In this document: piece by piece, positions 8,321-16,640 of the stretch
Position numbering within the stretch: the stretch's first letter is position 1
How the letters are laid out: each line of letters starts with the position of its first letter
Assembly: GCA_964511075.1 (NCBI GenBank)
Contig: CAZEDM010000012.1
Location: 5,462-69,461, forward strand
Direction of reading: 5' to 3'
Source: CAZEDM01 sp964511075
Lineage (GTDB): Bacteria; Zixibacteria; MSB-5A5; RBG-16-43-9
DNA length: 64,000 nucleotides
The notes under the pieces: generated by a model
The model's input: only the letters and a program-made list of their open reading frames with translations
Told to the model about the DNA's origin: nothing
Databases searched by the model: none
Program-made: the position numbers and the translations under genes

Positions 8321-9979
8321 ATGCGCGGTAAGTTAACCATTCTCCTGCTATTAGTCTTAATGGCTGTTCCTGAAGCAGGTCTTCTTGCCTACACCGGAGA
8401 GGTAGACACGTTCTTCAATACCCCTGGACCCTGCCCAACCGGACTAACCTTCTGCGGCAAGTATCTCTGGGTGGCTGACAGGAAAACCGATTCTTTGTAT
8501 GCTATCAGACCTGAGGACGGCACACTCCATAAAAGTCTGCCCGCACCAGGGTATCAGCCCGCAGGGTTAGCCTGGGATGGAAAATTCCTGTGGTGTCTGG
8601 ATAATGAGGAGAATCTGATCTTCAAGCTAGACCCGGAGACCGGGATAGCTTTGAAGACCATCTACGCTCCTTCCTCCAGCCCCAGGGACTTAGCCTGGGA
8701 TGGAAAATTCCTCTGGGTGGCGGATTATCGGGCTAAGGAGATATATAAAATAAGCTCGGAGGATGGAACAACCATCATTAGCATACCTGCTCCCTCATCT
8801 TATGCCGAGGGACTGGCTTACGATGGAAAATATCTCTGGGTATCTGATAGAATAGCCAACCGTATTTATATGGTGACACCGGATAAGGGTGAGGTGATTT
8901 TATTTTTCGATGCCCCAGCTCCCTACGCTCGCGGATTGGCCTGGGATGGAAAATATCTGTGGAACGTGGATTATCAGACAGACAAGCTTTACAGGATCAT
9001 AATCGGGGATGAGGATAAATTGAGATGCACGAATGATAAAATGGAATTTCTGGAATATACCGATCAGGTCAGGAACTATGGTCCGGGAACCCTGGAGGAG
9101 TTAGATATATATTTAGCTGTTCCCCAGGATTTAGACAATCAGAAGGTCATAAGCATAGAATACGAGCCGGAGCCCAAGGATATCCTTACTGATAAATGGG
9201 GGCAGAAAGTGGCGCATTATCATTACACCGGCGTAAAAAGCACTGAGTTCAAAACCGCTTCCATGAAAGCAAAAGCTAAACTTTCCAATACCAAATATTT
9301 CATCTTTCCGGAAAAGGTGGGGAGTCTAAAGGACATTCCGAAAGAGATAAAAGATAAATATCTGGTGGATGATACCAAATTTTCCATCTCCGATCCCTAT
9401 ATTCAGAGATCGGCAGCAGAGGCGGTGGGTGATGAGAAAAATCCTTACTGGATTGCCCGCAAGATCTACAGATATATTCAGGAGAAGATGTACTATGAAT
9501 TGGCCGGCGGCTGGAACATTGCTCCTACGGTCCTGAAAAGAGGGTCTGGCTCCTGTTCCGAATACAGCTTCGTCTATATCGCCTTATGCCGTGCTGCCGG
9601 TCTCCCTGCCAGGTACGCCGGCTCCGTGGCAATTAGAGGGGACGATGCCTCAACTGATGACGTTTTCCATCGCTGGTGCGAGGTTTATCTGCCCAATTAC
9701 GGCTGGATACCGGTTGACCCCTCAGGAGGAGACCAGCCATCACCAGAGGCTCAGGCTGCGTATTTCGGGAATTTAGCCAACAGATACCTAATCACCACCG
9801 TGGGTGGTGGCGGCTCAGAGTATCTGGAGTGGGGTTATAATTCCAACGAAACCTGGACTTCAAAGGGCAGGTGCAAAATCTCTACAGAGAATATAGGTGA
9901 ATGGTCGCCTTTATCGGAGAATGATTTATCAGAGGAAGAGAAAATGGAGATGGGAAAAACCTGCCAGCCTAAGAAATAA
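8321..9979 (+). CDS. Secreted beta-propeller-like plus transglutaminase-like protease domain protein
   Basis: A 552-residue protein with an N-terminal signal peptide (residues 1-24). Five repeats of about 45 residues follow (about 30-235; signature GLAWDGKYLWVAD), suggesting part of a beta-propeller. Next comes a linker domain, then a transglutaminase-like fold. The apparent catalytic triad is Cys412 (GSCSEY), His450 (FHRWCEV) and Asp466 (PVDPSGG), with normal spacing. AAAAGGAGG lies upstream of the ATG. It probably acts in the periplasm or outside as a cysteine protease or crosslinking enzyme; bacterial members are often proteases. The gene is convergent with ppiD-like 10069-11877, with palindromic repeats in between. 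Confidence 0.85.
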   Translation: MRGKLTILLLLVLMAVPEAGLLAYTGEVDTFFNTPGPCPTGLTFCGKYLWVADRKTDSLYAIRPEDGTLHKSLPAPGYQPAGLAWDGKFLWCLDNEENLIFKLDPETGIALKTIYAPSSSPRDLAWDGKFLWVADYRAKEIYKISSEDGTTIISIPAPSSYAEGLAYDGKYLWVSDRIANRIYMVTPDKGEVILFFDAPAPYARGLAWDGKYLWNVDYQTDKLYRIIIGDEDKLRCTNDKMEFLEYTDQVRNYGPGTLEELDIYLAVPQDLDNQKVISIEYEPEPKDILTDKWGQKVAHYHYTGVKSTEFKTASMKAKAKLSNTKYFIFPEKVGSLKDIPKEIKDKYLVDDTKFSISDPYIQRSAAEAVGDEKNPYWIARKIYRYIQEKMYYELAGGWNIAPTVLKRGSGSCSEYSFVYIALCRAAGLPARYAGSVAIRGDDASTDDVFHRWCEVYLPNYGWIPVDPSGGDQPSPEAQAAYFGNLANRYLITTVGGGGSEYLEWGYNSNETWTSKGRCKISTENIGEWSPLSENDLSEEEKMEMGKTCQPKK

Positions 9980-9984
9980 ATTGT

Positions 9985-10057
9985 GTAGGGGCATCCCGCC
10001 TTCGACGGGACAACGTGCCCCGTTAAAAACGTAGGGGTTCAAAATCTTGAACCCCTA
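9985..10057. repeat. Two palindromic repeats between convergent genes
   Basis: First an element with GGGGCA...TGCCCC outer arms and an inner CCCG/CGGG stem (about 9985-10021), then TAGGGGTTCAA facing TTGAACCCCTA (10032-10057). Both belong to the family with GTAGGGG/CCCCTAC ends found throughout the window. The second lies before a T-rich stretch and may serve as a terminator. Confidence 0.75.
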
Positions 10058-10068
10058 TAATTTTACAA

Positions 10069-11877
10069 TTAAAAAGTCTCCCTGTAATACTGGTCCCTGA
10101 AATCCTCTATCTTTGCCTTTTTTTTCAAATTCTCGAACCACTGGGTATAGAAATCAGACTGCTTTTTGCGAAGCAAATTCAGAGCCAGGGAATCTCTTTC
10201 AGCCTGGAAAAGGGAATCATTCACCGCTGATTTAGAGAGGAGCTGAAGCAGATACGTGCCGTTGGTCAACTTAACCGGAGAGCTTATGGGGTTACTCCTG
10301 TCCAGGGCAAAGGCAGTGCCGATAAATTCCGGCTGCTGTCCTATTCCCGGCACATAAGACTCCCGGGTAAATTCTCCGCTATCCTCAACCTTCTCGCCAT
10401 ACTTCTTAGTCACGGCGACGAAATCTTTTCCCTCTTTGATTTCCTTAAAGATCTTCATCCCTTTATCGTAAGCCAGCTCGTACCTTCTCTGGGCTAAAAG
10501 AGCCTCTTTGGCGAAAGGCTCAGCCTCTCCCAGCGAGGGGATGCCGGCAGGTTTTCTTTCCTTTACCTGCACCACATAGTAGAAGAGATTGGTCTCTATG
10601 GGAGCACTTATCTTGCCTGCTTTATTTTCAAAGGCGAAAAGGTTTGCTTCCTTTGACATACCTAGATTTGGAATGAAGCTACCCTTGACAAACATCCCGC
10701 TTTCCTTAGGTTCAAGGCCTTCTTCCTCTGCCGCTTTGTCAAACCCTGTCTTCTTGGCTTTCAGGGCGAACTCCTCAGCCCTGTCTTTGACCTCGGCAAG
10801 GGTTTTCTCCGAGGGCTCGATCTTCAGCACGATATGACTGGCATGCACTTCCTCTGTTCCTTTGGTTTTCCTTTTCTCCAGGACCTTTATCAGATGCAGG
10901 CTATATTCACTTCTTACCGGCTCTGAGACCTCACCCGGCTTCAGGGAAAACACGACCTCATCCATAGGCTCTCTCAGCGAGCCTCTTTTCAGCCAGCCCA
11001 GATCCCCTCCCTTGTCCTTGGTATTCGGGTCCTCGGAGTATTCCTCAGCCATCTCTGCAAAATCTTCGCCTTTTAATATCTCCTCCCTGATCTCCTGGAG
11101 TTGAGCTCTAACTTTTTCCTCGTCCTCCTTGGAAGGGGTCTTGGGAAATTCAACCAATTTGATGGCCGCCCTTTCCACCATCTTGAAGTTCTCTTTATTC
11201 TCGTTGAAGTATTTCTTTATTTCAGCCGGGCTGATCTCTATGCCTGAGGGAGGGAACTCCTCAACCGATATGAAGGTATAATTCACCCTGGCTCTCTGGG
11301 TATCATATACATACTTTTCGTAAACCTCCTCATCGTTGATGCGAACCGCGCCTATGATGCTCTCCTGTAATTTGGCTACCAAAAGCTGCCCTCTCACATA
11401 TCCCTCCACCTGCCCCCAGGGGATCCGGGGGTCAGACAGAGCCTGCAGATATTTGTTGTAATCGAATTTCCCGTCTGTTTGAAAAATCTCGCTCCCCATT
11501 ATCTCCCGCGGGGGGAATCTTTTCATGAACTCATACAATTCCTTATTGGTGACACTCAATCCTCTCTTCTCCACTTCCTGAGAGAGTAAGGTCTGGTCGA
11601 CTATATCGCTCCAGGTCTGATCCCTTAACTTCTTGGTAGCTTCCTCTGTTACTTCCTCTTGACCTTTTTCCGCATCCTTCAATTTCTGTTCATAAATGAT
11701 CTGGAAACTCTGGATAGGAATGTCCTTTCCGTTTATCACCGCTATCATTCCCTGCTTTGATTTCCTGGAAGTGAACTGCATTCCCCAGGCAAAAACGATC
11801 GTTCCCACAAAAGCGGCGATGACGATCCAGAGTATTGATTTGGTCATACTGCGCATCTTTTTCATCATTGTCTGCAT
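10069..11877 (-). CDS. ppiD: PpiD-like membrane-anchored peptidyl-prolyl isomerase/chaperone
   Basis: A 602-residue protein with a cytoplasmic basic N-terminus and one transmembrane helix (about residues 14-33). A SurA_N-type chaperone region follows, then a parvulin (PpiC) domain near 210-310 (DFAEMAEEYSEDPNTKDKGG...), and further parvulin-like segments toward the C-terminus. The layout matches PpiD, a periplasmic folding factor anchored in the inner membrane. AAGGAG precedes the ATG by about 10 bases. No operon partner is evident. A second, lipoprotein-type parvulin is encoded at 47920-49662. Confidence 0.85.
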   Translation of the reverse strand: MQTMMKKMRSMTKSILWIVIAAFVGTIVFAWGMQFTSRKSKQGMIAVINGKDIPIQSFQIIYEQKLKDAEKGQEEVTEEATKKLRDQTWSDIVDQTLLSQEVEKRGLSVTNKELYEFMKRFPPREIMGSEIFQTDGKFDYNKYLQALSDPRIPWGQVEGYVRGQLLVAKLQESIIGAVRINDEEVYEKYVYDTQRARVNYTFISVEEFPPSGIEISPAEIKKYFNENKENFKMVERAAIKLVEFPKTPSKEDEEKVRAQLQEIREEILKGEDFAEMAEEYSEDPNTKDKGGDLGWLKRGSLREPMDEVVFSLKPGEVSEPVRSEYSLHLIKVLEKRKTKGTEEVHASHIVLKIEPSEKTLAEVKDRAEEFALKAKKTGFDKAAEEEGLEPKESGMFVKGSFIPNLGMSKEANLFAFENKAGKISAPIETNLFYYVVQVKERKPAGIPSLGEAEPFAKEALLAQRRYELAYDKGMKIFKEIKEGKDFVAVTKKYGEKVEDSGEFTRESYVPGIGQQPEFIGTAFALDRSNPISSPVKLTNGTYLLQLLSKSAVNDSLFQAERDSLALNLLRKKQSDFYTQWFENLKKKAKIEDFRDQYYRETF

Positions 11878-11984
11878 AATTATTTCTCTCCTTATCCTGT
11901 TCTCTTTAATGGTTATACATTTTATACCAGACTAATATAATTCGTAATCGGTAAATGGCAAGTGGTTTTTGAGCCTGAGACGAT

Positions 11985-12236
11985 GAGTTCGTAGGGGCGG
12001 TTTGAAATCCACCCTTACAGCTTTTTTCGCTGGATCAAGAGAAGCCAGGATCATATCAAAAAGAAATTGATTTGAAATGGGAGAGGCTCAAATTTTTGAG
12101 CCCCAACTTTTGTTAGCGAAACAGACCTCTGGTCTTTTCTGGACTGAAAAAAACGGGAGTGGACAAGCCCCTCCCCTACGACAGAGTAAGGGTCGAAGTC
12201 TCTACTTGAGGACAGAACGATGTTCTGTCCCTACGC
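11985..12236. repeat. Palindromic repeat cluster downstream of the hdr operon
   Basis: The gap 11878-12239 holds no gene. Elements seen: a GTAGGGGCGG...CCACCCTTAC type (about 11992-12019); the palindrome GGCTCAAATTTTTGAGCC (12085-12102); a GGGAGTGG...CCCCTCCCCTAC type (about 12152-12180); and GGACAGAACGATGTTCTGTCC followed by CTAC (about 12210-12234). Stems differ but share the GGGG/CCCCTAC style. Confidence 0.75.
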
Positions 12237-12239
12237 TAA

Positions 12240-12383
12240 TTACTTTTTTTCTTCTTTAATCCTTCTAACCGAATTAGACTGGCATTTGGGGCAGGCGCGC
12301 TCCACCAAAGGACCCTTCGGGTCAAAGGGCATCATAAATTCATGCCCGCAGGCTAAACATTTGAATTTGGCTTCATCTGGCAT
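12240..12383 (-). CDS. 47-residue zinc-ribbon protein
   Basis: A short ORF beginning MPDEAKFKCLACGHEFMMPF and ending in VRRIKEEKK. It has two CxxC pairs (CLAC and CPKC) about 20 residues apart, typical of a small zinc ribbon. It lies about 210 bases after hdrA on the same strand and could be the last gene of that operon, although palindromic repeats intervene and no good ribosome site is seen. Function unknown. Confidence 0.6.
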   Translation of the reverse strand: MPDEAKFKCLACGHEFMMPFDPKGPLVERACPKCQSNSVRRIKEEKK

Positions 12384-12426
12384 AGCGAATACAGTTTAAA
12401 AGTTTGAAGTTTGGTGTTTGTCCGCT

Positions 12427-12541
12427 GGGTTCGATGAATCGAACCCTTATGATTTTATTTTATACTGCCATTGAAAGCGTTCTTGTAGGGGAGCCCCTTG
12501 CGGGCTCCCGAAAAACGAGAGGGGACAAGCCCCTCCCCTAC
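12427..12541. repeat. Palindromic repeat cluster between hdrA and the zinc-ribbon gene
   Basis: Contains GGGTTCGATGAATCGAACCC (about 12427-12446), GTAGGGGAGCCC...GGGCTCCC (about 12486-12511) and GAGGGGACAAGCCCCTCCCCTAC-type material (about 12519-12541). No gene is seen in 12384-12595. Confidence 0.75.
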
Positions 12542-12595
12542 TCTATTAGTCTAAACCACGTTATTTTGTATTACTTTTTCCTTTTTTTATTTTCC

Positions 12596-15067
12596 TCAGG
12601 CTGCTGCCTTGGCAGTCACCTTTACTTTCTTCGTCCCTTTCGGCTTCAGGTCAGACAGGGCCTTTTTGGTGAACTCTATCTCCTCCTTGGTGACCTTCTG
12701 CCTCATCTCCTCTACCCTTTTCATCACCTTGGCAAATTTCTGACCTTCTGCTGCGCTGATCCATTCCAATTGTAGCCTTTCCGGACGAATCCCCTTCCTC
12801 TCCAGTTTATCCCAGAGCTTTTCTACTCTCCTTTGAGTCCACCTGTTAGCATCGATATAGTGACAATCCGCAAAATGACACCCTGAAACTAAAACAATAG
12901 GAGCACCCTTTTGGAAAGCGTACAGGACGAAATATTCATCTACCCTGCCAGAGCACATCGTCCTTATTATCCTTCCGGTGGTAGGATATTGCAATCTGGA
13001 CATCCCGGCATTATCAGCACCTTGATACGAGCACCAATTACAGGCAAAGATGACGAACTTATCCTGGGGATTCTCCTCCAAAATCGCATCTATCTCCGCA
13101 AATATCTGTCGATCGGTGAAGTGCTTCATAGTAATGGCACCGAAAGGACACTCGGCTCCACAGGTTCCGCATCCAGAACAGGCAGCCTCAATCACCTCAG
13201 CCGGAATTTTATTCTTCTTATCCACCGTTATGGCTTTAAAAGGACAGGCTTGGTAACATATACCACAGGCAGTACATTTATCCGTATCCACAAGTGATGT
13301 TATGGCTTCCACCTTGATCTTATCTGAGGACAACAGAATACTAGCTCGAGCCGCTGCTGCAGAAGCCTGGGTAACTGAATCTTTTACATCCTTGGGAGAT
13401 TCACTGCAACCAGCTAAAAATACCCCTCGGGTTGGTGCATCCACAGGCTTCAGTTTGGGGTGGGATTCCATATAAAAACCATCTGAGGTCTTGGATAAAG
13501 TCAGAAGCTTCTGAACCACATCCCCGTCCTGTCTGGGGATCACACCAACAGATAGAACCACCATCTCCAATTCATGCTTTTCCACCTCCCCGGTGGTGGT
13601 GTTTTCCACAGATAGGACAAGATTCCCCGTTTTGGGATCCTCATAAGCATCTCCTGGAATTCCTCTGATATACTTGACACCTGCCTCTTTACTTCTATTG
13701 AAAAGGTCTTCAAAACTTTTTCCAAAAGCCCTTATATCCATATAGAAGACCTTCACATCTATATCCGGGTAGTGATCTTTTAACAGCACCGAATCTTTAA
13801 TGGTGTTCATGCAACAGACATTGCTGCAATAAGGGTTTCCCCGTCTATGAGATCTGGAACCCACGCACTGGATAAACCCGATTGTCTTAGGGGTCTTTTG
13901 GTCCAAGGGTCGGATGAAGTGTCCAGCAGTGGGACCCCCGGCACAGATCAATCTCTCAAACTCCATAGAGGTTATCACATTCTGATAGCGGGTATATCCA
14001 TATTCATCTAATTGAGTGGGATCATAAACATCCATCCCTGTGGAAACGATGACAGCTCCCACCTCTATATCCAGAATCTTATCCTGCATATCGTAATCTA
14101 TGCACTTCTTATCGCAGACCTCCAGACATTTCCCACAAGCAATAGGATTATTCCCCAAACATGCTTTCATATCTATCACATAGGCAGAGGGAACCGCCTG
14201 AGGCAGCTGGATATATATGGCTTTTCTGGATGAGAATCCCATCTGGTTTTCGTCTGCAACAACCACCGGGCAAACCTTAGCACACTCCTCACAGGCAGTG
14301 CACTCGTTCTCGTTCACATATCTGGCTTTTTTCCTGATCTTGACTTTGAAATTTCCCACATAGCCTGATACATCCTCCACCTCGGAGTAAGTTAAGAGCG
14401 TTATGTTGGGATGCCGACCGGCATCCATCATCTTAGGTCCGAGTATTCATATGGAGCAATCCATGGTGGGATAGGTCTTGTCCAGTTGAGCCATTATCCC
14501 GCCGATGGAGGGCTGTTTTTCCACCAGATAAACCCTAAAACCAGTATCTGCAAGATCCAGAGCCGCCTCTATACCTGCCACTCCACCTCCGATCACCAAA
14601 GCTTTATTGATTACCGGAACCTCTTTTTCGATCTGAGCCTCCAGATGCCTGGCCTTAGCCACAGCCACCCTGACAATATCTTTTGCCTTCTGGGTGGCAG
14701 CTTCTCTATCGTGCAGATGAACCCAGCTGCAGTGCTCTCGGATATTAGCCATTTCAAAAAGGTAGGGATTCAGCCCTGCATCAGACACACATTTTCTGAA
14801 GGTAGGCTCATGCATAAGTGGAGTGCAGGAGGCCACCACCACCCGATTAAGATTGTGCTCCTTGATATGCTTTTTTATCTCCTCTTGCCCGGGCTCAGCA
14901 CAGGTATACCGATTCAAAACACCAATTTTAACATCCGGGAGTGTTTCCGCATATTTTCGGACCTCCTCGCAGTCCAAAGAGCCGGCGATATTCAGACCAC
15001 ACTCGCATACGAAAACCCCGATCCTCAGTTCCTCAGTTCCTCTGGTTTCAACTTCAGACAATTTCAT
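12596..15067 (-). CDS. hdrA: HdrA-MvhD fusion, heterodisulfide reductase subunit A-like selenoprotein
   Basis: One gene of 823 residues read through an in-frame UGA (14447-14449), taken as selenocysteine 207. Order: N-terminal HdrA domain with CECG; FAD-binding Rossmann motif GGGVAGIEAALD; the conserved MDCSxC motif, where the second Cys is UGA (MDCSI-U-ILGPKM); ferredoxin-like clusters (CTACEECAKVCP and CGKCLEVC); the second half of the flavin domain; two more [4Fe-4S] motifs (CTACGICYQACP, CSGCGTCGAECP); and a C-terminal MvhD/FrhD domain (FACNWCSYQGAD, MCSGRVD). The reading frame is continuous and homology continues across the UGA without loss. HdrA carries flavin-based electron bifurcation in Hdr complexes, and selenocysteine-containing HdrA is known in Methanococcales and some bacteria. 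It starts 4 bases inside the hdrCB stop. The partner electron acceptor is unknown. Confidence 0.92.
14409..14426 (-). promoter_or_regulatory. Bacterial SECIS hairpin in hdrA
   Basis: On the mRNA, GGAUGCC-GGUC-GGCAUCC forms a perfect 7-pair stem beginning 20 bases after the UGA, with a GGUC apical loop. The GU-containing loop and the distance match the SelB-binding element of E. coli fdhF-type selenoprotein genes. It lies inside the coding sequence, as expected in bacteria. Confidence 0.85.
14447..14449 (-). other. In-frame UGA read as selenocysteine
   Basis: TGA in frame between two halves of hdrA, at the second Cys of the conserved DCSxC motif. UGA is used as a normal stop by other genes here (for example the regulator ending at 3044), so global recoding is ruled out. 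Confidence 0.85.
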
Positions 15068-16203
15068 TCACCTCCTAAGGCATTTGCCAAAAAAGTGGTC
15101 AAATCTATGATTTTCAATTTTAATTCCTCTGGATAATTAACTTCGCTCTGGGCGCACAGGAAGTGTATCTGACACTTGGGGCAGAAAGTTATCAGTGTAT
15201 CAGCTCCGGTTGATTTCGCTTCCCTTAACCTCTCCAGCTGAATCTGCTTGGAATACTGGGTGCAGTTCATCCAGGAGCTGGTTCCACAGCACATCGCATT
15301 CTTGCCCGACCTTTCCATCTCCACGAATTCGATTCCGGGAATGGAACTGATTATCTTCCTGGGGTTATCATATATATTCGAAAACCTTCCCAGCCTGCAG
15401 GGGTCCTGGTAGGTCACCTTCTCCTTCACCGGCTTGAGTTTCATTTTACCGGAGGAGAGCTTGTCCGAGAGAAGCTCCGAGATGTGCACCACCTCAAAAT
15501 CGAATTTTCCCAGATAATCTGGATAATCCGTTTTGAAGCAGGCATACCCTTCCGGACAGGAGAGCACGATTTTTTTCACACCCGCTTTATCGAACTCAGC
15601 CAGATTATGCTGGGCTAATTTCTTGAAATTCTCCACATCCCCTGACCACAAGAGGTCATGCCCGCAGCATCTCTCGTTAGGCAAAACCTGAGGCTCTATC
15701 CCCAGCAAGTTCAGAATCCTCAAGGTCGAACGAGCGATATCCAGTGAGCCGGCTTTTATATTGGAAAAGAAAAAGTCGAAATAAGGCAGGCAGCCCACAA
15801 AATAGAGATACTCAGAATCAGCGGAGGTTTTCAAATCGGGTGTGATCCAGTCCAGTCTATTCTGGTTCAGATTGGGTGCGGTCATAATCTTCATCAGGGA
15901 TTGAATCGCACCTCCGTGAGAGCATATCCCCTCTTTCCCATCCTCCCGGGCGTCGGTCCTGAGCAGTCTGATGAACTCGATGAAATTGACATCCGAGGGG
16001 CATCTCTCGTGGCACATCCTGCAGGTCAGGCAGTTCCAGATCCTGCAATCATCCAGGACCTTATCCCCCCAGGTAATGGTTTCTCCCACTATTCTCCTGG
16101 GAGAGAAATTTCCGTCAAAAAGAGCCACAGGACAGACCGCGGTGCATTTCCCGCAATCCAGACAATAATAGGCTTTGGTCTTTTTTATGATATCTTTTAT
16201 CAT
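15064..16203 (-). CDS. hdrD: HdrC-HdrB fusion (HdrD-like) iron-sulfur protein
   Basis: A 379-residue protein. The N-terminal ferredoxin part has CLDCGKCTAVCP and CLTCRMCHERCP, two [4Fe-4S] sites as in HdrC. The C-terminal part has two CCG domains (ERCCGHD near 200 and NAMCCGTSS near 310), as in HdrB, where they hold the noncubane clusters that reduce disulfides. It lacks membrane segments, so it is probably soluble. It overlaps hdrA by 4 bases and follows the MvhD gene by 2 bases. Together with HdrA it would form an Hdr-like catalytic arm. The natural disulfide or other substrate in this non-methanogen is unknown. Confidence 0.9.
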   Translation of the reverse strand: MIKDIIKKTKAYYCLDCGKCTAVCPVALFDGNFSPRRIVGETITWGDKVLDDCRIWNCLTCRMCHERCPSDVNFIEFIRLLRTDAREDGKEGICSHGGAIQSLMKIMTAPNLNQNRLDWITPDLKTSADSEYLYFVGCLPYFDFFFSNIKAGSLDIARSTLRILNLLGIEPQVLPNERCCGHDLLWSGDVENFKKLAQHNLAEFDKAGVKKIVLSCPEGYACFKTDYPDYLGKFDFEVVHISELLSDKLSSGKMKLKPVKEKVTYQDPCRLGRFSNIYDNPRKIISSIPGIEFVEMERSGKNAMCCGTSSWMNCTQYSKQIQLERLREAKSTGADTLITFCPKCQIHFLCAQSEVNYPEELKLKIIDLTTFLANALGGE

Positions 16204-16205
16204 CT

Positions 16206-16634
16206 CTATTTACTCTCGTTTATAACCCTCAAGGGGCTGGGACCAATCTTCTTAATTCCGTCTACAAATTCCTTTATCACCGAATCCAGCTTTCCATCCT
16301 CGGAGAAAAAATCCAGCTCCAGTCTGAGCCTTTGCGGCTCTATCCCCAAAAGGTGAATCAAAGACTGGGCGATCTTATATTCTTCAGCCGCATTTTTATT
16401 ACCGAAATTGTAATGGCATTTCCCTTCCGGACAGCCAAAAGCTATCACCCCGTCTGCTCCCTTCTGCAGGGCCTTCAGAATCAAAGCGGAATTTATTCTC
16501 CCGGAGCACATAAGCTTTATCAATCTGAAATCCGGGAAATCCTCCACTGCGTTGATCTCGTTTTTACCCACCCCGCACCAGTGGCAGGCAAAGGCAACCA
16601 CTTTCGGCTTAAAATCCTTTTTGTCTTTAGTCAT
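16206..16634 (-). CDS. mvhD: MvhD/FrhD-type hydrogenase iron-sulfur subunit
   Basis: A 142-residue protein of the MvhD family, which binds a [2Fe-2S] cluster and passes electrons from a hydrogenase or dehydrogenase to HdrA. Visible Cys motifs are FACHWCGVG, MCSGRI, and GCPEGKCHY. HdrA itself carries a second such domain at its C-terminus, so this complex would have two. The gene lies between the GltD-like flavoprotein and hdrCB, with gaps of 6 and 2 bases. This suggests it connects those two proteins. Confidence 0.88.
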   Translation of the reverse strand: MTKDKKDFKPKVVAFACHWCGVGKNEINAVEDFPDFRLIKLMCSGRINSALILKALQKGADGVIAFGCPEGKCHYNFGNKNAAEEYKIAQSLIHLLGIEPQRLRLELDFFSEDGKLDSVIKEFVDGIKKIGPSPLRVINESK

Positions 16635-16640
16635 CTTTTT

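Noticed and set aside
12077..12259. 60-codon plus-strand ORF
   Set aside because: It is made of palindromic repeat sequence; no ribosome site.
12596..15067. hdrA as a pseudogene or as two separate genes
   Set aside because: Same frame, single UGA at a conserved Cys, SECIS hairpin present and all other motifs intact; selenocysteine explains it better.
14411..15136. 241-codon plus-strand ORF opposite hdrA
   Set aside because: It is a shadow of the strongly conserved hdrA coding on the minus strand; no ribosome site or homology.
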